A DNA stretch of 15,112 nt. It comes from JAQBGV01 sp032128395. Lineage in GTDB: Bacteria > Planctomycetota > UBA8108 > UBA1146. A model generated the notes under the pieces. That model worked only from the letters and a program-made list of their open reading frames with translations. It was not told the DNA's origin and ran no database searches. The position numbers and the translations under genes were made by a program. Below are positions 7,066-13,357 of the stretch, piece after piece (the first letter of the stretch is position 1; the number at the start of each line of letters is the position of its first letter). The stretch lies in assembly GCA_032128395.1 (NCBI GenBank), contig JAQBGV010000040.1, positions 1 through 15,112 of the forward strand, read 5' to 3'.

Positions 7066-7071
7066 TAGGAG
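7066..7071 (+). promoter_or_regulatory. Ribosome-binding site supporting an ATC start
   Basis: TAGGAG lies 6 nt before the ATC codon at 7078. Its TAG is in frame with the methyltransferase, so translation cannot start further upstream. This places the start between 7069 and the conserved N-terminal residues. Confidence 0.6.
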
Positions 7072-7077
7072 CGAGCC

Positions 7078-7881
7078 ATCGACCTCATCACCAGCCCGCA
7101 GAACCCGCGCGTCGTCTCCGTCCGCAAGCTTGCGCAGCGCAAGCACCGGCGAGAGCAAGGGCGGCTGCTGGTCGAAGGGCTCTCCATCCTCGAGCTCGCG
7201 ATCGGGAGTGGGGCGCTCCCCGAAGAGGTGTGGGTGGCCGAGGAGCTCATCCACGACGATGGTACCCGCGGCCTGCTCGACCGGATGCGCGACCTCGGGA
7301 GCAACTTCGTGGAGGTCTCCGCGGAGGTGATGGCCCGAATCTGCGATCGCGACCCCCCCCAGGGGATCGTGGCCACCTTCCCGCTCCCCATGTCCCGCCT
7401 CGAATCGGTCCCGATCACGTGCAGCGACCTCGTCGTGGTCGTCGATCGGCTCCAGGACCCGGGCAACGTCGGCGCGATCATCCGAACCGCCTCGGCGGTC
7501 GGCGCTGCGGCGGTCGTGCTCGTCTCTCCGTGCGCCGACCCGTTCGATCCGAAGGCGGTGCGCGGCGGTATGGGCGCGGTGTTCCAGGTCCCCGTCATCG
7601 AAACGGATGAACCCGTCGCGGTACTCGCGCGGTTGCGTGAACTCGGGCTCCGAGTGGTCGGATCCGATCACCGGGGCGGCGAGGACCCGAGAGAAGCCCT
7701 CTCCGGCGGGGTCGCGCTCCTCCTCGGGAACGAAGCGCACGGGCTCTCCTCCGACTTGGCGGCGGAGGAGTCGCGGCGTGTCACCCTTCCCATCTCGGGC
7801 GGCGCTGAGTCTTTGAACGTCGCGGTCGCGGCGGGGATCCTGATGTACGCCTGGCACTGGGCGCGCCCCGAAGTGGACTGA
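7078..7881 (+). CDS. SpoU/TrmH-family RNA 2'-O-ribose methyltransferase with apparent ATC start
   Basis: A 267-residue SPOUT methyltransferase that uses S-adenosylmethionine to methylate a ribose 2'-OH in rRNA or tRNA. The N-terminal substrate-binding domain begins ITSPQNPRVV and continues KLAQRKHRREQGRLLVEG, the usual opening of TrmH/RlmB-like enzymes. The knotted catalytic domain shows motif 1 (VDRLQDPGNVGAIIRTA, Asn130 and Arg136), motif 2 (LLLGNEAHGL, Asn218-Glu219) and motif 3 (AESLNVAVAAG, Ser245 and Asn247). No ATG, GTG or TTG exists between the in-frame TAG at 7066 and the conserved start; the next GTG (7228) would remove 50 conserved residues. ATC at 7078, 6 nt after TAGGAG, is the natural start position. 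A base error changing ATG to ATC is the alternative. The gene ends 3 nt from the convergent neighbour. Confidence 0.88.
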   Translation: MDLITSPQNPRVVSVRKLAQRKHRREQGRLLVEGLSILELAIGSGALPEEVWVAEELIHDDGTRGLLDRMRDLGSNFVEVSAEVMARICDRDPPQGIVATFPLPMSRLESVPITCSDLVVVVDRLQDPGNVGAIIRTASAVGAAAVVLVSPCADPFDPKAVRGGMGAVFQVPVIETDEPVAVLARLRELGLRVVGSDHRGGEDPREALSGGVALLLGNEAHGLSSDLAAEESRRVTLPISGGAESLNVAVAAGILMYAWHWARPEVD

Positions 7882-7884
7882 GCC

Positions 7885-8370
7885 CTACTCCAGCGCGAGG
7901 AGCAGATCGTAGTCGCGGTTCGTCCTGCGGATCCGGCCGACGAGCTCCCTGATCAAGTTGCGATAGACGACCGAAGCGACGTGGGGACTCGCACCGAGGA
8001 GCTCCTCGACCTCGGTCGTATCGATGCGGACGATCTCGCTCGGCTCGAGCGCGATCACCGTCGCGCCGACCGGGGCCCGATCGAACAGGGAGAATTCCCC
8101 GAAGCAAGAGCCGGCCCGGAGTGCCCCGAGCTCGATGTCGGTGACCCGCTGCCCGTCCATCGCCCCCCCCTTCCTCGTCAGCACCACCCGGAAGCGCCCC
8201 TTCACGATGATGTAGAGCGTCGTATTCTCCTGCCCCTCCTCGAGGACCGTGGATCCCTCCGGCACCTCCTGGTACTCGAAACGCAGCAGATGCTCTCGGA
8301 GGTCGGCTTCCGTCAATCCGTGGAAGACGGAGGTCTGGAGGAGGGCTCGGAGAACTTCCAAATGGTTCAT
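7885..8370 (-). CDS. Stand-alone cyclic-nucleotide-binding-domain protein
   Basis: A 161-residue protein made almost entirely of one CNMP-binding fold, with no DNA-binding domain. Motifs are VPEGSTVLEEGQ, LYIIVKGRFRVV and the phosphate-binding cassette region FGEFSLFDRAPVGATV. Glu92, the ribose contact, is kept. The Arg that normally follows the cassette proline and binds the cyclic phosphate is Val101, so classical cAMP binding is doubtful. A C-terminal helix (SVVYRNLIRELVGRIRRTNR) could mediate dimerisation. The ATG at 8370 is preferred because GAAGGGA lies 6 nt upstream; an in-frame GTG at 8391 would add seven residues and include that site. It converges with the SpoU gene. No partner is obvious, although the FHA-protease gene lies divergently across the spacer. 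Confidence 0.82.
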   Translation of the reverse strand: MNHLEVLRALLQTSVFHGLTEADLREHLLRFEYQEVPEGSTVLEEGQENTTLYIIVKGRFRVVLTRKGGAMDGQRVTDIELGALRAGSCFGEFSLFDRAPVGATVIALEPSEIVRIDTTEVEELLGASPHVASVVYRNLIRELVGRIRRTNRDYDLLLALE

Positions 8371-8856
8371 GTGGTGTCCCTTCGAAGTCACGAGGTCGAG
8401 AGAGGGGGAGCGTGAAGGTGGTGTACCGCAGGGTCCTTGTCAAGGAGGGGAGTATCGGAGTTGATCGACGCGATCCGCCCCCTGGGGTCCTTTCTGGGCC
8501 TCCGGGGAGGCTTTCCGCTTTCCCTGTTCCGTTTCCCTCCCCCGCCCGCTCTCGGGGGTGAGCGCGGGGGACGCGCTGGCGACTCACCGACGCGGATCGA
8601 GAGGAGGAGCGCGAAACCGCGAAGCGCCCTGCGAACTCGACGACGCTCTCCACCCCGAAACCCAGCACCTGGAACGAAGGAAACGAACGATGAAAACGCT
8701 CACCACGCTGATCGCTCTCTGCAGCAGGCGGCCACCACCCGAGTGACGCCCACTTGCAGGAGGGGCCCCGGCGGGGTACCACCAGAAGTTGCCCCGCCTT
8801 GGCCCAGCCCCCGAGCATCGCCCGCTCGCGGATCTCGGACGACGATGGAGACCCCG
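8371..8856. other. 486-nt divergent spacer between the CNMP-fold and FHA-protease genes
   Basis: No supported full-length gene is present. The spacer contains a hairpin (AGCGCG-GGGGA-CGCGCT, 8561-8577) and the short signal-peptide-like ORF at 8690. A plus-strand open frame runs through it into the FHA-protease, but its residues are low-complexity Pro/Arg/Ser and lack a ribosome-binding site. The spacer should hold promoters for both flanking genes, but I see no convincing -35/-10 pair. Confidence 0.5.
8690..8746 (+). pseudogene. Possible remnant of a secreted-protein gene (18 codons)
   Basis: An ATG preceded by GAAGGAAACGAACG begins MKTLTTLIAL, a typical start of a signal peptide. The frame breaks into CSRRPPPE and a TGA after 18 codons. 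Neither other frame continues a plausible mature protein. It may be the stub of a deleted gene, a leader peptide, or chance. Confidence 0.25.
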
Positions 8857-10812
8857 ATGAGATTCACGGTGCAGATCATCCGAGGCTCCCGCCCCGGAGC
8901 GATGCGCGACTTCGACCGGGGAGAAGCCACCTTCGGGCGAGGCACTGAAGTCGATTTCTCTTTCCCCCCCGAGGACGTGACGGTGAGCCGCGGGGTCCAC
9001 TTCAGGATCCAGGCCGAGGAGCGGGGAAGCCGCCTCCGGGTGCTGAACGAGCATCGCAACCCGCTGTTCGTGTCCGAGCGCGGCAGTCCAAGGGGTGAAT
9101 CAGTCGAGAGCGGCGAAGAGCGGCTGTTCGGGAGCGACACGACGATCCAGGTGGGAGAAGGGGGGCCGATCCTCCACGTCGCGCTCCCCGATCTCGCCCC
9201 CGCGACCGCGAGCCGGATCGTGCCGGGAGTCTATCAGCCTCGGGTCGCCGCCGTCGAAGAGCGGCTCGTCGTGAGCGCAGAACGCAGCCGTCGCTGGCTC
9301 CCGATCGCGCTGCTCGCTATCCCCCTCATCGTCGCGGCGGGTTGGCTCGGATTCAGCCAACTCTCGGAGAGATCCGAACAGCTCGATTCACAATTGGGCA
9401 TGGTCGCCGATGAGATGTGGAATTCGAGGGATGGGATCGACGCCCTCGCGCAGCGGATCAAGGCGATCGACGTCCTCGAAGAACGCGAGACGACGATCAC
9501 CGCTCTTCTCGAACGCGTCTCCGATGTCGAGGTACAGCAGGTCGAAGGGCGCCCCGCCGAAGATCGCCTGCGCGAGCAACTCGACATTGTGCGGGAGTCC
9601 GTGTACGTCGTCGCGCTCCAGGGGGAGAACGATCACCTGACGAGCGTCGGAACCGCTTGGAAGATCGGGCCCCGCACGGTAGCGACGAATGCTCACGTCG
9701 GCCTCGGAATCCTCGGTGCGATCGGGGTCTCGACCGACGAGAAAGGCCGAGCACAGGTGTCGGCGTCCCCGACCGGTGTGGAAGTGGTCCTGATCCGCCC
9801 CCGCGCCTCGCGTGCGGATCGCCTGCTGATCCCGGTCAGCGAGGTCCAGGTCCATCCGGGTTATTTCGAATTCGGCGACGGATATCCCGAGCCCTCGTTC
9901 CGGTTCAATGCCCTCGGCCGGCCGGAACAGCTCGAGTGGTTCGGCATGTTCGACACCGGCACCTTGACGACAACGGATGAGATCCCCGGACCGGTATTGC
10001 GCCTGGCCGACCCCGAGCGACTCGCGACCCTCACCGGTGGCGAGCCGGTCGGAGCGATCGGCTACCCCGGTCTCGCACGGGGGAGCGGCGGCGCAAACCC
10101 CGATCCGGTGATCGCGATCGGGCACATCCAAGCGACCATGGACCCGTTCGGAGAGACCGCACTCGCCAGCGAGAATTGCATCCTGGTCCTCGATCTCACC
10201 ACCGCGCCAGGCTCGAGCGGAAGCCCGGTCATCAACGCCGATGGAGAAGTGGTCGGACTGGTGAACCTGACCCGAGGCGATGGTCTCCACGCGTTCCACT
10301 TCGGACAGCGCGTCGACCTTCTCTCCGAGCTCCTCGCCGGGACGGCACCGGTACGACTCGAAGAACGCCGAACGGTGTGGCGGGACCACCGCAATCGGTG
10401 GGCAAACCCGGAAGCCCTCGCGAGAGTGCTGATCGATCAGGGCGGACGGAACCTCGCGGAGCTCCTTCAGCAGCGGGGAGGGTCTTCGGGGGGCTCGCTG
10501 CTCAACCTCGCGGCGCTGCCGATCGCGGCGGGAAGAGTGACCGTCGCGACCGCCGGACCGACCTCGATCCCGATGCCGGCTGGGGAACATGTCGGGGGGT
10601 TCTACGGGGTGATCGCGATCAGCTCCGACTCGACGGACATCGACCTCCGGGCGGAGTCCGGTGACCGGGTCCTTTCCGACACGGATCCCAATGGTTCCCC
10701 GCGCCTTCTCTTCCCCCACCCCGGCGGGTCGTCCCTGACCATCGAGATCATCGAGGGGCCACCGATGGGAGTTGAAGTCTCCTACTGGGTCGTCCGCTAC
10801 GAGCCGGAATAG
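8857..10812 (+). CDS. FHA domain - transmembrane - trypsin-like serine protease protein
   Basis: A 651-residue membrane protein. Residues 1-115 are an FHA (phosphothreonine-binding) domain: Gly27-Arg28, then VSRGVHFRI (Ser44, His48) and LNEHRNPLFV. A single helix (about 147-168, LPIALLAIPLIVAAGWLGF) follows, then a coiled-coil-like stretch to about 255. Residues about 258-490 are a trypsin-like protease with His280 (ATNAHV), probable Asp366 (MFDTGTL) and Ser454 in GSSGSP. The last about 130 residues are beta-rich and unrecognised. The likely topology is FHA in the cytoplasm and protease outside. The ATG at 8857 is chosen because GGAG lies 6 nt upstream and the FHA fold starts at once; an ATG at 8845 is possible. 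It converges with the FHA-sigma gene with an 8-nt gap. The protease substrate is unknown. Confidence 0.87.
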   Translation: MRFTVQIIRGSRPGAMRDFDRGEATFGRGTEVDFSFPPEDVTVSRGVHFRIQAEERGSRLRVLNEHRNPLFVSERGSPRGESVESGEERLFGSDTTIQVGEGGPILHVALPDLAPATASRIVPGVYQPRVAAVEERLVVSAERSRRWLPIALLAIPLIVAAGWLGFSQLSERSEQLDSQLGMVADEMWNSRDGIDALAQRIKAIDVLEERETTITALLERVSDVEVQQVEGRPAEDRLREQLDIVRESVYVVALQGENDHLTSVGTAWKIGPRTVATNAHVGLGILGAIGVSTDEKGRAQVSASPTGVEVVLIRPRASRADRLLIPVSEVQVHPGYFEFGDGYPEPSFRFNALGRPEQLEWFGMFDTGTLTTTDEIPGPVLRLADPERLATLTGGEPVGAIGYPGLARGSGGANPDPVIAIGHIQATMDPFGETALASENCILVLDLTTAPGSSGSPVINADGEVVGLVNLTRGDGLHAFHFGQRVDLLSELLAGTAPVRLEERRTVWRDHRNRWANPEALARVLIDQGGRNLAELLQQRGGSSGGSLLNLAALPIAAGRVTVATAGPTSIPMPAGEHVGGFYGVIAISSDSTDIDLRAESGDRVLSDTDPNGSPRLLFPHPGGSSLTIEIIEGPPMGVEVSYWVVRYEPE

Positions 10813-10820
10813 CACCCACG

Positions 10821-11834
10821 CTAATCGCGCCCGATCGACTCGTCGATCTCTCCCTGGCGCAGGCGCTCCAGCGTCTTGCGGAGCTTCGGGAGCGCTCGGT
10901 TGTACCGCATGCGCGCCGCGTCCTCCGCGATCCCGAGGACTGCCCCGATCTCCTTGAAGGATTTGCCCTCGAGCTCCCTCAGTTCGAGGATCTCTCGGTC
11001 GTCCTCGAGGCAGGAGAGTGCGCACAGGACGAGTTCCTTCTGCTCGTCGCGCATCGCGATCTGACTCGCGGGCTCCTCTACTCGCTGCGGGGGGTCGAGA
11101 CAGATCATGCTGTCGCGCTGGATCGGTCGCTCTCGCTGGATGTCGCGCTTCTGCGCCCTCTGCTTGTCGTTCTCGTCGCGGAGAGTGTTCTCGATGATCA
11201 CGCACATCAGCGCGCGGAATTTTTGCGGATCGGAAACGACGACCTTCGGGCCGGAGTCGAGCACTCGGATCAGCGCGTCCTGCATGATGTCGACGCTGTC
11301 TACACGCCGGCGGAGCCCCGCTCCGAGTCTGGCTCGCACCACTCCGCGGATCCAGGGGAGGTGCTCCTCGATCAGCTCGGCCCGCGCCGCCTTGTCGCCG
11401 CTCCAACTCCGGGTGAGAAGAGTCCGGGTCCGCGAGATCTCGGCGTCGTTCAGGGAATGGATCAGGATCGATGGTCCACCTCCGAGGAACTCGAGGGAGC
11501 ACGGAGTTCGGAAGAGTGCCTGATCGCCCTCTTCGAGGACCGCTTCGATCGCCTCGCTCCGGAGGAAGATCTTGTTGCGATGCTCGTTCCGGAGTCGCCA
11601 GTGAAGTACGCCGGATTCGTGCTCTGGACCGGTGATCCGGCAGTGGACGCCCCGACCGACGACGCGGTCTTGGGCGGAGAGGACGAAGTCCGCCTTCCCG
11701 CGTCCAATCGTGATCTCGCCGGGGTGGAACGACTCGCAGCGCCCCCGCGAAATCCCCCGTTGCACCTCCAAGGTGAGGAGATCGGAGGAGGGACGGGGTG
11801 TCCCGATCTCGTCCGTGGCCACGACTTCGTTCAC
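10821..11834 (-). CDS. FHA - ECF-type sigma factor fusion
   Basis: A 337-residue transcription regulator. Residues 19-126 are an FHA domain: Gly44-Arg45, VGRGVHCRI with His64, and RNEHRNKIFL. The Ser normally four residues before that His is Gly60. Residues about 139-231 are sigma region 2, including the helix VDSVDIMQDALIRVL and the run FRALMCVIIENTLRDE. Residues about 262-325 are region 4 with the helix-turn-helix FKEIGAVLGIAEDAARMRYN. It should recruit RNA polymerase to a special promoter set. The FHA domain may replace an anti-sigma factor as the input, and no anti-sigma gene is adjacent. The GTG at 11834 is chosen for GGGGAG 6 nt upstream; a TTG at 11909 is unlikely. It resembles the FHA domain of the convergent protease. 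Confidence 0.87.
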   Translation of the reverse strand: MNEVVATDEIGTPRPSSDLLTLEVQRGISRGRCESFHPGEITIGRGKADFVLSAQDRVVGRGVHCRITGPEHESGVLHWRLRNEHRNKIFLRSEAIEAVLEEGDQALFRTPCSLEFLGGGPSILIHSLNDAEISRTRTLLTRSWSGDKAARAELIEEHLPWIRGVVRARLGAGLRRRVDSVDIMQDALIRVLDSGPKVVVSDPQKFRALMCVIIENTLRDENDKQRAQKRDIQRERPIQRDSMICLDPPQRVEEPASQIAMRDEQKELVLCALSCLEDDREILELRELEGKSFKEIGAVLGIAEDAARMRYNRALPKLRKTLERLRQGEIDESIGRD

Positions 11835-11840
11835 AGTGCA

Positions 11841-11846
11841 CTCCCC
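11841..11846 (-). promoter_or_regulatory. Ribosome-binding site fixing the sigma-factor start
   Basis: GGGGAG (minus strand) lies 6 nt before the GTG at 11834. It selects this start over an in-frame TTG 75 nt upstream. Confidence 0.6.
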
Positions 11847-11883
11847 GGGCTGTCTCGGTTCGAAGGCGGGAGATTGGATCGTC

Positions 11884-12440
11884 CTACTCCGAGAATCGCG
11901 CCCCCGCAAGGGGGAGCCCGTGCCCCCTCACTTCCAGTTCGAGATACGCGACCAGGTGTCCCTTCGCGCGAGCACGACCGACCTCGCAGAAGCCGAGGGC
12001 GGCATGGAACTCGAGAGATACCTGGTTGCGCGGTTCGAGAGCACCTCGCAGGTGATGGACGGACAGCCGGTCTCGTGGGCGTCGACGAGCAGATGCTCGT
12101 ACAGGCCGCGGCCGAGCCCGCACCTGCGGTGCGATGCAGCGACGGCGAGTCGATCGACGTAGAGGAAGTGTTCCCGCCGCTCACGGAACCAGATGAAGTT
12201 CGGGCTGACGTAGTCTGCGTCGGGGCCGAGCGCGATGAGAAACGCCACGGGACCCGAGGCACCGATCGCTTCCGCAACAGAGAAGACCGATGCGATCCGA
12301 GCGAACTTCGCCATGCGCTCGAGCGGGATGTCCCCGACCGACGGGACGCTCTGTTGATTCATCTCGTGGAGCGTGGCGATCTCGGACGCTAGGTCGGCGA
12401 CGACCGGTCGTATATTGAATTCCCTCGAACGCTCCCCCAT
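11884..12440 (-). pseudogene. GNAT-family N-acetyltransferase with a C-terminal frameshift
   Basis: The frame starting at 12440 encodes a GNAT fold: FNIRPVVADLASEI at the N-terminus, YVDRLAVAASHRR and the acetyl-CoA loop RRCGLG (105-110), then CPSITCEV (to Val133). After this the frame becomes Ser/Arg-rich and stops at 11928. The expected ending is found in the next frame: EPRNQVSLEFHAALGFCEVG, then GHLVAYLELEV, stopping at 11884. A single missing base near 12036-12046 explains both. No slippery heptamer is seen, so it is either a mutation or a sequence error rather than programmed slippage. The ATG overlaps the stop of the glycosyltransferase (TGATG), indicating translational coupling. The acetylated substrate is unknown. 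Confidence 0.78.
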
Positions 12441-13357
12441 CAGGGGGTGCGCTGCTTTCGCCAGTCTCCCCGCTCCCCGTACCGACCCGCCGCGTGGTCC
12501 GCGAGCGCGTCGCGGAGCGCCCGTGCTTCGGCACTCCGACCGAGGAGACCGTAGCGGAGGGCGCGCCAGCGCGCGGTCCGGGCTTCCTTCTCCGAAGCGG
12601 AGTGAGCCGCAACGGTGTCGGGAGCGTGGAGATCGCGGAAGAGTCGCCGGTTGCGGAGCGCGTAGTAGCGACTCGAAGGAGAGCGCGACCCGGTGCTCGC
12701 AGAACCGTGGTGGCGCACTTCGGCCCGCGGGGCGTGCAGGAGTCGGAACCCCGCGGCGGTGAGTCGCAGCGAAAGGTCTGCGTCCTCGTAGTAGAGGTAG
12801 AACCGATCGTCGAACCCGCCGTTCTCGAGGAACGGCGCGAGGCGGATCAGGGGTGCGCACCCGCAGACGAACTCGACCGGGCGCGGCGCCCCACCGTCCG
12901 CGGCGGGGACCCCACCGTAGCCGACACTCAACGGACGTCCCTCCGGCCAGTGGATCGCGCCGCCGTCGTGCCAGATCCTGCCGTCCGCCATCGAGATGAT
13001 GCGCGGTCCGACCATCGCGACCCGAGGGTCCTCTCCGACCCCGAGCAGGATCGCGAGGGCATCGATCGCGACTTCGGTGTCGTTGTTGAGCAGCCAGAGC
13101 CACTCCGCACCCCGTTCGCTCGCGGCTCGAGCGGCGAAGTTCGCGCCGCCGGAGAACCCGAGGTTCGAACCGGTCGGGACGACCTCGATCTGCGAGGCGA
13201 GATCGGGCGAGAGATCCCCGGGGTCGCTGCCCACTTCGTTCCAGATCACGAGCTGTCGCGCGGGAGCCGGATCGAGCCTCAGGGTCGATCGCAAGCACTC
13301 CTCCGTCAGGGCGATGGAACCGTGGTGCAGGATCGCGACGGCGACCTCTGCGCTCAT
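12440..13357 (-). CDS. GT2-family glycosyltransferase (rhamnosyltransferase-like)
   Basis: A 305-residue GT-A glycosyltransferase. VAVAILHHG at the N-terminus leads to the nucleotide-sugar motif NLGFSGGANFA, the metal-binding LLNNDTEV (Asp93) and GGFDDRFYLYYEDADLSLRL with Glu191-Asp192 as the likely catalytic base region. This layout matches WbbL/rhamnosyltransferase-type GT2 enzymes. It would add a sugar to a cell-surface glycan or lipopolysaccharide at the cytoplasmic face; donor and acceptor are not known. The ATG overlaps the stop of the upstream kinase gene by 4 nt (ATGA), and its own stop overlaps the GNAT start. This places it firmly inside an operon for envelope glycan work. Confidence 0.88.
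   Translation of the reverse strand: MSAEVAVAILHHGSIALTEECLRSTLRLDPAPARQLVIWNEVGSDPGDLSPDLASQIEVVPTGSNLGFSGGANFAARAASERGAEWLWLLNNDTEVAIDALAILLGVGEDPRVAMVGPRIISMADGRIWHDGGAIHWPEGRPLSVGYGGVPAADGGAPRPVEFVCGCAPLIRLAPFLENGGFDDRFYLYYEDADLSLRLTAAGFRLLHAPRAEVRHHGSASTGSRSPSSRYYALRNRRLFRDLHAPDTVAAHSASEKEARTARWRALRYGLLGRSAEARALRDALADHAAGRYGERGDWRKQRTP

Noticed and set aside
8415..8443. A perfect TTGACA on the minus strand as a promoter for the CNMP-fold gene.
   Set aside because: The hexamer at the right spacing is CACCTT, a poor -10, so I do not call a promoter.
8437..8856. N-terminal extension of the FHA-protease by 140 codons.
   Set aside because: The residues are Pro/Arg/Ser-rich with no conserved pattern, and GGAG precedes the ATG at 8857, where the FHA fold begins.
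10810..10823. A bidirectional terminator between the two FHA genes.
   Set aside because: The 8-nt gap is too small and no stem with a T-run is present.
9388..11841. An 817-codon minus-strand open frame.
   Set aside because: It is antisense to the FHA-protease and out of frame with the sigma factor. It is low-complexity and shows no family motif.
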